Positions 36,237-45,393 are shown, numbered from the stretch's first letter. The stretch: 64,000 nucleotides of DNA from Salinibaculum sp. SYNS191 (GCF_037338445.1 NZ_CP147838.1:1736001-1800000); one strand, 5' to 3'. The notes: generated by a model not told the origin, from the letters alone. Made by a program: numbers and translations.

Positions 36237-37304
36237 ATGGACAATCCACAGGTAGATGTGACGCCGACGCTGCTCGAACGGCTTGCAAGTGTCACCAGGG
36301 TCGAATGGCTCGCCGGGAAACTGCCGAGTGAAGACGTCCATTCGCCGTATCTCTACGTTGCGGTGTTCATCTTCCTCGACTTCGCAGTGGTCAATCCGTA
36401 CTCACATCTGACGGGTGGCGTCCACGCTGTCGTCCGGAATCCATTCTACATCGCCTTCTACCTGAGCATCGCGATCGCCGTCGTCGGGGTCAGATACATG
36501 CACAGAGGGCACGTGGACGCGATATCCAGACTGACCGAGCGGGGCATCTGCGATGCAGCGACCGCAGACGACTACGCGGTGACGATCCGGACCAAACTCC
36601 TGTTCTACGGCGTCGGGCTCGTCGGCTTCTTCGCCTATCAGGTGTTCGTCATCGGAATCGAGACGGTCCTCGAAACGCAAGGAGTCGGGGGAATCGTTTT
36701 CACGCTCGTCTTGCTCCCGGCGTGCTATCTGCCGGTGGCGATCGACTTCGTCAGCGAATACGCCACGCTCCACATCCTCCTCCCGCGGTGGCTGAGCGAG
36801 CAAGACATCGGGCTGTTCTTCTTCGACCCCCAGAACATGGGCGGGTTCCAGCCGATCGGGACCCTGCTGAAGAACTCGTACTACTTCTACACCGCTGGCC
36901 TGCTGCTGTATCTGGCGTTCTTCTACGGGCTCTTCGTGACGCCTCTCGAAGGCAGGGTCGCGAGCCCACCCGGAGCCGCCGAAGCGAGTCTCTTCACCGG
37001 CCTGTGGCTGTTCGGGCTGGCGACGCTCTCGTATTCCATTTACAAGATTCACCGGATTATGACCGCCGAGCGGGAGGCGCGCCTGCGTGACATCGAGTCC
37101 GAACTGCACGACGTCATCGACAACCCCCACGACATCAGCAATGCAGAGATTACCGACCCGGACCGACTCGACGCGCTGGAGTATCGGCTCGACCAGATCC
37201 GTGCCACGAGTGAGTACCCGACCACGTTCACGATGTGGACGCAGATCGGTGTGAGTGTGCTCCTTCCCCAGGTCCTCCAGCTAACGCTCCAGGCGACACT
37301 GTGA
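36237..37304 (+). CDS. Multi-pass membrane protein, unknown function
   Basis: A 355-residue protein with about six to seven hydrophobic segments (near residues 38-58, 65-86, 118-140, 150-172, 215-240, 255-280 and at the C terminus). A cytoplasmic helix-rich region with RIMTAEREARLRDIESELHD lies before the last segment. GLFFFDPQNMGGFQPIG is a distinctive loop. I recognise no enzymatic motif. The ATG at 36237 is preferred to a TTG four codons upstream. It is divergent from the winged-helix/HalOD1 pair, which may regulate it, though nothing in the sequence proves that. Confidence 0.6.
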   Translation: MDNPQVDVTPTLLERLASVTRVEWLAGKLPSEDVHSPYLYVAVFIFLDFAVVNPYSHLTGGVHAVVRNPFYIAFYLSIAIAVVGVRYMHRGHVDAISRLTERGICDAATADDYAVTIRTKLLFYGVGLVGFFAYQVFVIGIETVLETQGVGGIVFTLVLLPACYLPVAIDFVSEYATLHILLPRWLSEQDIGLFFFDPQNMGGFQPIGTLLKNSYYFYTAGLLLYLAFFYGLFVTPLEGRVASPPGAAEASLFTGLWLFGLATLSYSIYKIHRIMTAEREARLRDIESELHDVIDNPHDISNAEITDPDRLDALEYRLDQIRATSEYPTTFTMWTQIGVSVLLPQVLQLTLQATL

Positions 37305-37367
37305 GGGGGCGCCCCTCGCAGGAGGGCAGGAGGGGGCACGACACGGTAGAGGGCGGTGAGAGCGCCG

Positions 37368-39497
37368 TCAGTCGTCGCCAGCGGCGTCGTCGGCGGGTTC
37401 GACGCCGACCTCTATCTCGGCGGCCGCGGCCTTGTACTCGGGAATCTTCGCGCGCTCGTCGAGCACGTCGTTCGTCAGGCGGTTCGCGGAGGCGGCCGCG
37501 AAGTGGGGCGTGGTCCAGACGACGCCCTCCTTGATGTCCTCGGTGACGTCCGCGCGGACGGTAATCTCCCCGCGGCGGGACTTGAGTTTCACGTAGTCGC
37601 CGTCCTCGATGCCGTACCGCTCGGCGTCGTTGGGGTGCACGTCGACGAAGTTCTCCGGGTGCTGCCGCGAGAGCGTCGGGGAGCGCCGGCTCATCGTCCC
37701 GGTGTTGTAGTGCTCCTCGAGGCGGGCCGTGGTGAGGACGAGCGGGTACTCCTCGTCGGGCGTCTCCTCGGGTTCCTGGTGGACGACGCCCTCGATGTTC
37801 CCGAGGCCGTTCTCCGTCTCGAACGCGTCCTCGTAGAGGTACTGGTCGCCCTCGTCGCCCGGCTCGTAGCAGGGCCAGTGGATGCCCTCCTCGCCGAGGC
37901 GGTCGTAGGTCATCCCGTGCATGATCGGACAGACCTCGCGGAGTTCCTCGAACACGTCTTCGGGGCCGTCGAAGTCGAAGCCCTCACCGAACAGGCGAGT
38001 GCCAACCTCGCACAGGATGTCGAGGTCGTGTCTGGTGTTCTCGTGGACTTTGTGGACCCCGCGCATCCGCTGGACGCGCCGGTCGGTGTTGGTGACGGTG
38101 CCGTCGCGTTCCGCCCAGGTCGTCGCCGGGAGCACGACGTCCGCGAGTTCGGCCGTCTCGGTCAGGAAGATGTCCTGGACGCAGAGGAACTCCAGGTCCT
38201 CACGGAATCGCCGTTCGGTGGCGTTGCCGTCGGGTTCGCTCATGATCGGGTTCTCGCCCATGACGTACAGCCCGAAGACGGAGTCGCCGATGGCGTGGGA
38301 GATCTCGACGTTCGTCAGGCCGGGCTCGTCGGGGACCTCGAAGCCCCAGACGTCCTCGACGGACTCGCGTGCCTCGTCGTCGTCGACCAGTTGATAGCCG
38401 GGCAGGACGTTGGGCATCGCGCCGACGTCACAGGTCCCCTGGACGTTGTTCTGGCCGCGGAGCGGGTTCACGCCCGTGCCCGGGCGGCCGACGTTGCCGG
38501 TGATGAGCGCGAGGTTGATCTCGTTTTGCACGTTGTCGACGCCGCAGGCGTGCTGGGACATGCCCATGCCCGTGAAGATGGCGGCGTTGTCGGCCATCGC
38601 GTACGTCTCGGCGGCGCGTTCGATGTCCGAAAGCGGGACGCCACACTCCTCCGCGGCGGCCTCCCTGTCGAAGTCCGCCAGCGTCTCTTTGAGGTGCTCG
38701 AAGCCCTCGGTGCGGTCCTCGATGAACGCCTCGTCGAGCCAGCCCTCCTCGGGGTGTTCCTCGTGGTTCTCGAGAATCGTCTTGAGGACGACGTTCAAGA
38801 GCGGGATGTCAGTCCCGGGGGTGAGCTGGAGGTGCATGTGCCGGTCGGTCTCCTCGATGTCGAACGACCGCGTCGTCTTGTTGGCGTGGGGGTCGACCTG
38901 GACGACCGTCGCGCCCTCCAGGACGGCCTGCCGGAAGTACTGGCTGTTGGCGATCGGGTGTTGCTCGCCGGGATTGGCCCCCTGTATCCAGAACACGTCC
39001 GCGGCCTCCCTGAGGTCGGCCATGCTGTTCGTCATCGCGCCCATCCCGAGGCTGGTCCGGAGCGCCCAGACGGTCGAGGCGTGGCACATCCGCGTGCAGT
39101 TGTCCACCTGGTTCGTGCCGTACCGGCGAGCGAGCTTCTGGATGAGGTAGTTCTCCTCGTTCATCGTCTTCGAGGAGCCGAAAAAGCCCATCCCGTCCGG
39201 GCCGTACGCCTCGCGGATGCGCTCCATCTCGGAGACGATCAGGTCGAAGGCCTCCTCCCAGGTCGCCTCCCGGAACTCGCCGTCCTCCTTGATCAGCGGG
39301 TCGGTCAGCCGGTCCTCGTGGTCGACGACTTCCGTCGCCGCGCCACCCTTGATGCAGATGCTCCCCTCGTTGACCGGCGCGTCGCCCCACGGGACGAACC
39401 GCATGTCGCCCGGCTCGTCGCCTTCCATCACCTGGATGCCACAGCCGACGCCACAGTACGGACAGATAGTCTTGACCGGGGATTTGTCGCTTGACAT
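37368..39497 (-). CDS. Formate dehydrogenase-type molybdopterin oxidoreductase (FdhF-like)
   Basis: A 709-residue protein of the DMSO reductase family. The 4Fe-4S site is CPYCGVGC (C12, C15, C19) plus C48 in GSICIKGG. C138-H139 in CTRMCHASTVWAL aligns with Sec140-His141 of E. coli FdhF, so the Mo ligand is Cys. Other family segments are GSSKTMNEENYL, RGQNNVQGTCDVGAMPN and ATTWAERDGTVTNTDRRVQR. No twin-arginine signal is visible, so it is cytoplasmic. No FdhB, NuoE/F-like or membrane subunit is adjacent, but mobA and yqeC lie next door on the other side. It probably oxidises formate; the electron acceptor is unknown. Confidence 0.87.
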   Translation of the reverse strand: MSSDKSPVKTICPYCGVGCGIQVMEGDEPGDMRFVPWGDAPVNEGSICIKGGAATEVVDHEDRLTDPLIKEDGEFREATWEEAFDLIVSEMERIREAYGPDGMGFFGSSKTMNEENYLIQKLARRYGTNQVDNCTRMCHASTVWALRTSLGMGAMTNSMADLREAADVFWIQGANPGEQHPIANSQYFRQAVLEGATVVQVDPHANKTTRSFDIEETDRHMHLQLTPGTDIPLLNVVLKTILENHEEHPEEGWLDEAFIEDRTEGFEHLKETLADFDREAAAEECGVPLSDIERAAETYAMADNAAIFTGMGMSQHACGVDNVQNEINLALITGNVGRPGTGVNPLRGQNNVQGTCDVGAMPNVLPGYQLVDDDEARESVEDVWGFEVPDEPGLTNVEISHAIGDSVFGLYVMGENPIMSEPDGNATERRFREDLEFLCVQDIFLTETAELADVVLPATTWAERDGTVTNTDRRVQRMRGVHKVHENTRHDLDILCEVGTRLFGEGFDFDGPEDVFEELREVCPIMHGMTYDRLGEEGIHWPCYEPGDEGDQYLYEDAFETENGLGNIEGVVHQEPEETPDEEYPLVLTTARLEEHYNTGTMSRRSPTLSRQHPENFVDVHPNDAERYGIEDGDYVKLKSRRGEITVRADVTEDIKEGVVWTTPHFAAASANRLTNDVLDERAKIPEYKAAAAEIEVGVEPADDAAGDD

Positions 39498-39611
39498 GGT
39501 GAACCTCGCCTTGTCATTACTCTCGCGTCCCGAACGGGTTGAACGTTTCTGCGACCGCACTCGTCTCCCCGGGGCGAACGTTCACCTGGCACAGGGCCGT
39601 ACCGCTGGGTA

Positions 39612-40187
39612 ATGGAACTCACCGAGGCAGTCGTTCGCGAGCGTGCGCGGGAGTACGCCGATGCGGAGCCGCTGTACGACGTCGAACAGCAACACGTCGA
39701 CATCCTCCCCGACACCTTCGCCGGGGGCGAGTACGGCCGCCGTGACGTCCAGTGGGTCGTTCGGTGGTACTTCCGGCGCTATCTCGGTGCCTACCCCGAC
39801 AGGGAACGCCGCGAAATCGAGGCCGCCTTCCGGGACAACGACTTCGAGGCCGTGCTGGACACGCTCGGGACGGTCGCGAAAGAGGTCGAGGAGACCGCCG
39901 AGGCGCTGCGACGGTTGACCGACCTGACGGGCGTTGACACGTCGGTCGCCTCCGCCTTCCTCCAGTTCGTCGCCCCCGAGCGGTACGTCGCGGTCGACGA
40001 GCGGACCTGGCGCGTCCTGCGGGCGGCGGGCGAACTCGACGCGCCCTATCCGGACCCGCCGACGGTCGAGGAGTACCGCACGTTCGACGAAGCCTGTCGG
40101 CGGGTCATGGACCGGACGGGCGTCGACGCCTGGACGCTCTACCGTGCGCTGTGGCGGCTCTGGGCCGCGGAGGTCGACGATGCGTAG
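39612..40187 (+). CDS. Helix-hairpin-helix/GPD-like protein coupled to mobA
   Basis: A 191-residue protein I cannot assign to a named family. The segment LTGVDTSVASAFLQFVAPE followed by YVAVDERTWRVLRAAG resembles the helix-hairpin-helix and the following Asp-bearing helix of HhH-GPD DNA glycosylases, with the Asp in VDERT at the catalytic place. The surrounding region is shorter and lacks the FeS cysteines. The N-terminal part (RDVQWVVRWYFRRYLGAY) is aromatic and helical. Its 3' end overlaps mobA by eight bases, implying coupled translation. It is divergent from fdhF across 114 bases. A glycosylase-like fold is an inference. Confidence 0.65.
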   Translation: MELTEAVVRERAREYADAEPLYDVEQQHVDILPDTFAGGEYGRRDVQWVVRWYFRRYLGAYPDRERREIEAAFRDNDFEAVLDTLGTVAKEVEETAEALRRLTDLTGVDTSVASAFLQFVAPERYVAVDERTWRVLRAAGELDAPYPDPPTVEEYRTFDEACRRVMDRTGVDAWTLYRALWRLWAAEVDDA

Positions 40188-40806
40188 CGGCGTCGTCGTC
40201 GCTGGCGGGCGCTCGACCCGCTTCGGCGCGTCCGACAAGGCCGTCGCGGACCTCGCAGGGACGCCCATGGTTCGGCGCGTCGCGGACCGCCTCGTGGAGA
40301 CTGTCGCGGAGTGCGTGGTGAACTGCCGGCCCGACCAGACGCCCGCCATCCGCGAGGCGATGGCCGGCTATCCGCTGCCGGTGCGCTACGGCGAGGACGA
40401 CGTGCCCGACCGGGGCCCGGTCGCGGGCATCCGGAACGGCCTGCGCGAGGCCCGCGGGGAGTACGCGGCCGTCGTCGCCTGTGACATGCCCTTCGTCGAG
40501 CCGGCGCTGATAGAGTCCCTCTTCGACCGGGCCGAGGACGCGGACGCCGCCGTCCCGCGGCTGGCGTCGGGGTGGTTCCAGACCACGCAGGCGGTCTACC
40601 GGACCGAGGCGATGGTCGCAGCCTGCGACGTCGCCCTCGAAGCGGAGAACCCGCGCATCCTCAGACCGATCGACGAACTTGACGACGTGGTCGTCATCGA
40701 GGAAGACGAAATCGAGTCGGTGGCGTCGACCCGCTCCTTCGAGAACGTCAACACACGGGAAGAACTCGCGGCCGCACAGGAGCAGTTCTCGGATTTCGAG
40801 GGGTGA
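40180..40806 (+). CDS. mobA: Molybdenum cofactor guanylyltransferase
   Basis: Adds GMP to molybdopterin to make the bis-MGD cofactor used by formate dehydrogenases. The 208-residue protein begins VVVAGGRSTRFGASDKAVADL, the nucleotide-binding G-G-x-S-x-R-[FM]-G signature with the conserved Lys. VPDRGPVAGIRNGL and VVACDMPFVEP (metal-binding Asp) are also typical. A C-terminal His/Phe pattern for phosphate binding is less clear. It is read away from fdhF but close to it, and its product would serve that enzyme. The CDS overlaps the HhH-like gene. Confidence 0.9.
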   Translation: MRSGVVVAGGRSTRFGASDKAVADLAGTPMVRRVADRLVETVAECVVNCRPDQTPAIREAMAGYPLPVRYGEDDVPDRGPVAGIRNGLREARGEYAAVVACDMPFVEPALIESLFDRAEDADAAVPRLASGWFQTTQAVYRTEAMVAACDVALEAENPRILRPIDELDDVVVIEEDEIESVASTRSFENVNTREELAAAQEQFSDFEG

Positions 40807-40826
40807 CGAACCGGTAGCGGTCAGGT

Positions 40827-41561
40827 CTAGTCGACGACAGCGACCAGCGGCTCGTCGGCGATCAGTTTCGTCAACACGACGCGTGGGACGTCCGCCCGCC
40901 CGCGAATCGCGGCCGCGATCTCCCGCGCGAGCGCCTCCCACTCCCCGTCGTCCACCTTGTTGAGAAGGGGAATCACTGTCGCGCCCTCGGGGACGCCCTT
41001 CAGCCCGCCCTCGGGGCTGGCGAGCACCGTCCCGACGTGTTCCGGCCGGATTTCCTCCCCGATTGAGAGGCCAGTAATCGCGGCGACGCGCTCCGGTCGG
41101 TGCACCACCTCGTCGGTCAGGGGTTGTCCGACGACCCGGACGCTCGCTATTGGGACGACCACGTCGGTCGCCGCCGGGAGCTGTGGTTCCCGCTCGCCAG
41201 GCGCTTTCAACTCGCGGACGCGCGCACCGTCGGCTTTGACCAGGGTCGCGCCGACCGGGGCTGCTGCGGCGATCGCCCCCACGGTCTCGGGGTCGTAGCC
41301 GCGGTACCGGTCCGTCCGTTCCCGTTCGGGGACCAGACCGAGAGGCCACGCGTCGTCGCTCACCTCCGCGAGGGCGGCGAGTGGGTCCTCGGTCACGCGC
41401 ACTTCCGCGACGTGGTCGTCGAAGATCGGGATGCGGACAGTCGCGGTCACCACCGCGCGGCCGAGCTGGTCGGCGAGGGCGTACAGCGTGGACTTCTTGC
41501 CGCCCGCACCGACGACACAGACGAGTCCGTCCTGCGCTTCGAGTGCCGCTGTCAGCTCCAT
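40827..41561 (-). CDS. yqeC: YqeC-like protein (putative Mo-hydroxylase/selenium accessory factor)
   Basis: A 244-residue P-loop-containing protein. The N terminus shows VCVVGAGGKKSTLYALADQL, a GxGGKKT/S loop, then TATVRIPIFDD, the switch-like LVKADGARVRELKAPGEREP, and VIPLLNKVDDGEWE (NKxD). This set matches the YqeC family noted near selenium-dependent molybdenum hydroxylases and molybdenum cofactor genes. It is convergent with mobA, 20 bases apart. No MocA, XdhC or selD is in view. A role in maturing the neighbouring molybdoenzyme is inference. Confidence 0.8.
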   Translation of the reverse strand: MELTAALEAQDGLVCVVGAGGKKSTLYALADQLGRAVVTATVRIPIFDDHVAEVRVTEDPLAALAEVSDDAWPLGLVPERERTDRYRGYDPETVGAIAAAAPVGATLVKADGARVRELKAPGEREPQLPAATDVVVPIASVRVVGQPLTDEVVHRPERVAAITGLSIGEEIRPEHVGTVLASPEGGLKGVPEGATVIPLLNKVDDGEWEALAREIAAAIRGRADVPRVVLTKLIADEPLVAVVD

Positions 41562-41628
41562 CTGTTGGCCCCCTTCGGGACCGGCGCGCCTCACTCTGAC
41601 GGTTGGCGGAGCGACGCGCGCGAGCCTA

Positions 41629-42171
41629 TCACCGCACGGGATCCGGCAGCGGACGGAGTTCGGGCAGCGTCCCCGACCGTTCGATCGTCTGGATTTCAGT
41701 GTCGTTTACTTCGACGGTGAGTGTCTCCCAGTCGGCCGGGACGTTTGCACCGCCGACCAGACGGGTCACAGACCCGCACTGCCGTTCGTCCGTCTGCGTA
41801 CCGGGGGCCGCTTCGCCACCGAAGTCTGCGTCGACGAGGAACCGCAGGACGTATTCGCTCCCGCCAGCAGTGGTCAGCTCGGGTTCGACGTCGCCCAGTG
41901 AGTGACAGACCCGCACGTCGAACGTGAGGTCGGCCGACTCACCGTCGCTCACGATGTGAACCCAGCCGCTGTGAGTCTCCTGGTCGCTCGGAAACGACGC
42001 CTCGCTTTCCGAATACGCCAGTCCGAACGAGTCGTCGCGGTCCGCTGATTCGGTGTCGGTCGGGGTACGCGGGTCCCCGGAACTCAGCACGCTCTGACAG
42101 CCAGCGAGCAAACTGAGTCCGGCCACGGAACTCATTGTGAGCACCGTTCGCCGGGAGTGTGGAGGGCTCAT
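41629..42171 (-). CDS. Tat-type lipoprotein, unknown function
   Basis: A 180-residue exported protein. The N terminus carries SRRTVLTMSSVAGLSLLAGC, a twin-arginine pair, a hydrophobic stretch and a lipobox (LLAGC). A Ser/Thr/Asp-rich linker follows, then a probably beta-sandwich domain with two cysteines (VCHSLGD and ERQCGSVT). It should be tethered outside the cell. It does not match a family I can name. It precedes yqeC on the same strand (67-base gap) but is unlikely to be functionally tied to it. Confidence 0.65.
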   Translation of the reverse strand: MSPPHSRRTVLTMSSVAGLSLLAGCQSVLSSGDPRTPTDTESADRDDSFGLAYSESEASFPSDQETHSGWVHIVSDGESADLTFDVRVCHSLGDVEPELTTAGGSEYVLRFLVDADFGGEAAPGTQTDERQCGSVTRLVGGANVPADWETLTVEVNDTEIQTIERSGTLPELRPLPDPVR

Positions 42172-42353
42172 GGAGTGAGTGAAAACTCTCACCCAGCAAG
42201 TGTTTTTTCATTGTCAGTAAAGGAGCCACACAACGTCGCAGACCGGTTGTCCGACTACCCGTGCTTCGCTCGCTCTACCCGGACAATACAGACGGCGTGT
42301 CCGGCGACGACGGTCGACTGTTACTACGCCCGTGAGGGAACCACCAGGTGGTC

Positions 42354-44030
42354 CTATCCCCCTGCTCTCTCGTGTGGGCTGGTCTTTGGCAACTCGATGA
42401 CGAAGACGATTCCCTTCGGCTCGTTGTTCTCGACGCTGACAGACCCGTCGAACTGTCCGACCAGCGTCTGGACGAGGTAGAGCCCGATGCCGGTGCCCTC
42501 ACTGTCCAGCCCCTTTTCGCCTTTCCCGAAGATATCGTCTCGCTGGTGGTCAGGGATACCGGGACCGTCGTCGGCGATCCGAACGATGGCCGAGTCGGCC
42601 TGCTCCTCGACCGTCACAGTAATTTCGGGCGTGTCTCCCTGGTTGTGCTGGACGGCGTTGTTCAGGAGGTTCCGAAAGACCGACGACAGCATTTCGTTCG
42701 CCTGTACCGTCACCGACGGAATCGTCTCGGGGACGTCGAACTGTGCATCCGGGTACGCTTCACGTGCGGTATTGACCTCTCTCAGGAGACGTTCGTCGAG
42801 GGCAACTGGCTTCAGTTCCGGCCGTCCTTCGTCGGCCAGCGACTCGACGAAATCGCCGGCGGTTTTCGTGAGTTCGACCGTGTGGTCGGCTGCTCTGAGT
42901 ACATGTTTGAGGGTCTTTTCGTCCTCCTCGTCGACGTCTCGCTTGAGGATATCACCCCAGCTGAGAATGACGTCCATGTCGTTGCGGATGTCGTGTCGCA
43001 CCACACGGTTCAGGGCTTCGAGTTGTTCGGTCCGCTGTTCCAGGCGTTGCCGATACTGCTCGGTCTCTGTGACGTCGGCAATCACGAGTGCCCGGCCGGT
43101 TTGGGTCTCCCCGGCCATGAAGGGATTCGTCACGAGGCGATAGTACCGCGTCTCGCCGTTACGGCCGAGTTGGATTCGGTCAGTGTCACTCCTCGCCTCC
43201 TGCGAGAGTGCTGGGAGGGTTGCGTCGAGAGAGTCCCCGATTGCCCCGTCGAGGTTCGGAAAGAGCGTCCTGGCCTCTCGGTTGTAGTCGCGAATCTCGT
43301 CGGTCTGGTCCAGGACGATAACCGGGTCGTCGATTTCTCCCGCGAGGTGGATCGTTCGAAACCGATCGGTGTAGACGAACAGAACACCGAGAGCGAAGGC
43401 TGCGACACCGATCGGTTCGTACGTCATCGCGAGCAGAAACGGGCTGAACACCCCCACGATATTGAACCCGACCGGGAGGGCGGTGAGACCGACGAGCGCG
43501 GTGAGCGGACGGGTATCGGTGCCAGAGAGCTGGAAGTGCTCCAGGAGTATGAAAAAGCCGACGAAGGAGAGTGCATATGCGAGGCCAATCGCAATCCAGT
43601 GGATCGCCCCGTGCTCGATTGCGAGGTGGGGGAACGGACTCGACGTCAGCTCCGCGGTGAAATAGAGGTGGTGGAGGGGATTCGTGAGTTTGAGCAACAC
43701 GAGGCCGAGCAGGACGCCGACGACGAGACGACGATAGGGGAGGTTTCGCGGCGGCCGACCCGTATAGACAGCGGCGAAATAGAGCCACGCGCCGACGGCG
43801 CTCAACCCAGCGACCAGCCCGAGGATATAGCACGCCCGTTTCAGCGGGACAGACGGGACAACGAGGTAGCCGAGGTTGGCGCTGGCCCAGATGCCAGTCG
43901 AGAGGAGAAGGCCCGTGAGCCCACGTCGCGTGTCGAGGTGGTCGATTTGCCGGGCACGACGAATACTCCCGAAACACGCGAGAGCAGCGAGGGTAAAACT
44001 CAGGACGTGGACGCCGAAAAGCCAGTTCAC
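42354..44030 (-). CDS. Sensor histidine kinase with 7TM N-terminal domain and PAS
   Basis: A 558-residue membrane kinase. Residues 1-215 contain seven hydrophobic helices of the histidine-kinase N-terminal 7TM type. Residues 220-325 form a PAS domain (DDPVIVLDQTDEIRDYN). The dimerisation helix has NRVVRHDIRNDMDVILSWG with the phosphorylatable His. The ATPase domain shows NLLNNAVQHNQ (N box), IADDGPGIPDHQ (G1), and GTGIGLYLVQTLV (G2). No response regulator is encoded beside it, as is common in haloarchaea. The ligand sensed in the membrane region is unknown. Confidence 0.9.
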   Translation of the reverse strand: MNWLFGVHVLSFTLAALACFGSIRRARQIDHLDTRRGLTGLLLSTGIWASANLGYLVVPSVPLKRACYILGLVAGLSAVGAWLYFAAVYTGRPPRNLPYRRLVVGVLLGLVLLKLTNPLHHLYFTAELTSSPFPHLAIEHGAIHWIAIGLAYALSFVGFFILLEHFQLSGTDTRPLTALVGLTALPVGFNIVGVFSPFLLAMTYEPIGVAAFALGVLFVYTDRFRTIHLAGEIDDPVIVLDQTDEIRDYNREARTLFPNLDGAIGDSLDATLPALSQEARSDTDRIQLGRNGETRYYRLVTNPFMAGETQTGRALVIADVTETEQYRQRLEQRTEQLEALNRVVRHDIRNDMDVILSWGDILKRDVDEEDEKTLKHVLRAADHTVELTKTAGDFVESLADEGRPELKPVALDERLLREVNTAREAYPDAQFDVPETIPSVTVQANEMLSSVFRNLLNNAVQHNQGDTPEITVTVEEQADSAIVRIADDGPGIPDHQRDDIFGKGEKGLDSEGTGIGLYLVQTLVGQFDGSVSVENNEPKGIVFVIELPKTSPHERAGG

Positions 44031-44335
44031 CGCTCCTGGTCACCTCTCGTTGCCCGTGTCATCTGTCCCTTTCCCGCCATGATATCAGTTATATGACCTT
44101 GTTAAGTGTAATTGTACGTTTCCCTATTAGTAAGCTCTCCAATAGACGGCAGGGTAGTGTAAGCAAAATGCATATTTTAGAGGTGTTCAGGATGATAGCG
44201 CGGAGGCGGCAATCGCACTGACGGGGCCGCAACAGGTCCCGGGTGCCCGTTCAGCAGACGACCCGCTGGATATCCAGCGGCGTCGCCCGCTCGGACCGTT
44301 CGTCGCCCGGGATAGTTTTCACCTCCGAGACGGCG
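44031..44335. other. 305-base gap with a possible gene remnant
   Basis: The left part is A/T-rich (near 44090-44180) and holds the histidine kinase promoter. On the minus strand at about 44252-44345, a frame reads SRLTDAVSEVKTIPGDERSE and ends VVC with a TGA. It looks like the C terminus of a lost acidic protein but has no start codon. Nothing else is seen. Confidence 0.45.
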
Positions 44336-44899
44336 TCAGTCAGCCGAGAGCGCGCGAATCGCGCCGACCACCAGCCTGTCCAGCGAGTGGGTCGCCGCGC
44401 CGTAGGCGACGAAGAACGCAACCATCGTGACCAGTCCGACGACGTCGAGGCGAGTCGGGTCCACTGTGGTGAAAACAGAGAACAGCGACAGGAGCGTCTC
44501 GACAGCGGGCTGGAACGTCAGGGCTGCGACGCTACCCCCGACGAGCAGCGCCACGAGGTAGCCCGCGGTTCGCAGCGATGACGGCGTCACCCGCGACCAC
44601 ACGCGGAGCCGGTATTCGTCGTAAGAAACGAGTCCGAGTGCTGCGAGTTGGCGGCGACCGTGGTCGAACGCGGTCACCACCAGAACGAACCACAGCGCCG
44701 CGGCCAGCCCGAAGCGGACAGTCGACGGCGACAGGTCGAGGACGGTCTGGCTGAACATCTCGACGACGGACGGCGTGGCACGCTCGACGAGGACGTAGAA
44801 CAGCGCGTATCCGAAGACGGCTTCGATGGGACCATACGCCGGGAATTCCCGGTGTGGTGCGGTGTTTGTTCGGGCGGGGTCCCCGTCAGAACTGTGCAT
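44336..44899 (-). CDS. Membrane protein with four helices, unknown function
   Basis: A 187-residue protein with about four membrane segments (near residues 25-45, 62-82, 112-132 and 148-170) and a short polar N terminus (MHSSDGDPARTNT). There are no enzymatic motifs. The ATG at 44899 was chosen because the frame upstream is Arg/Ser-rich and unlike haloarchaeal protein. It is likely a lone gene. Confidence 0.6.
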   Translation of the reverse strand: MHSSDGDPARTNTAPHREFPAYGPIEAVFGYALFYVLVERATPSVVEMFSQTVLDLSPSTVRFGLAAALWFVLVVTAFDHGRRQLAALGLVSYDEYRLRVWSRVTPSSLRTAGYLVALLVGGSVAALTFQPAVETLLSLFSVFTTVDPTRLDVVGLVTMVAFFVAYGAATHSLDRLVVGAIRALSAD

Positions 44900-45053
44900 A
44901 TCTAAAGAGACGATGGGACGAGTATTCAATCTCCAGTTGCGGGTCGTCACTCTGCTCCGAGCGTTCCCCACCCGCCACTCGCATTGGACTGGAATCCGCG
45001 TCGACAGCGGGACGAAAATCTGGTTGGACGCCGCTAGCTGAGAGCCGACCGAA

Positions 45054-45366
45054 CTAGTCGTAGTAGACGCCGTCGGCAAACTGACAGCTGATAGCCACCT
45101 CGTAACGGGCGACCTGTTCTGGAGCGACCGCCGTTGTGTCCGGCGAAACTGCGATGGGAAACGTTTTCGACCCGCCCGGAGAGATGACCGTTTCACCGAC
45201 CACACGGAGTCTGGCCCGCCCCTCCGAAAGTACGTTGTCGCTCTCGTCGTACAGGACCAGTTGGTAGCTGTATTCCCTCAACTCAGTTTCCTGGTCCCCG
45301 GTATTCTCGACGGTGCTGTCCGTGACTCTCCGCAGTGTTTCCGTTCACGATAGCATCGGAACCCAT
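45054..45366 (-). pseudogene. Truncated FxLYD-like secreted protein
   Basis: An open frame from the stop at 45054 upstream to 45344 encodes VTDSTVENTGDQETELREYS, then YQLVLYDESDNVL and GSKTFPIAVSPDTTAVAPEQ. This is the beta-sandwich pattern of FxLYD-type domains, where tyrosine and LYD residues recur. No ATG is in this frame and a TGA stands at 45345-45347. An ATG at 45366 is in another frame (MGSDAIVNGN) and joins only by a frameshift. Signal peptide and first strands are missing, so it is probably a broken gene. A TTG at 45281 could initiate a 75-residue remnant. Confidence 0.4.
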
Positions 45367-45393
45367 TACGTGTCGGACTTCTGATGGTGAGGT

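Noticed and set aside
36017..36295. Minus-strand frame across the promoter of the 36237 gene
   Set aside because: Composition is basic with many Arg/Ser/Pro, and it is antisense to the start of a convincing membrane protein.
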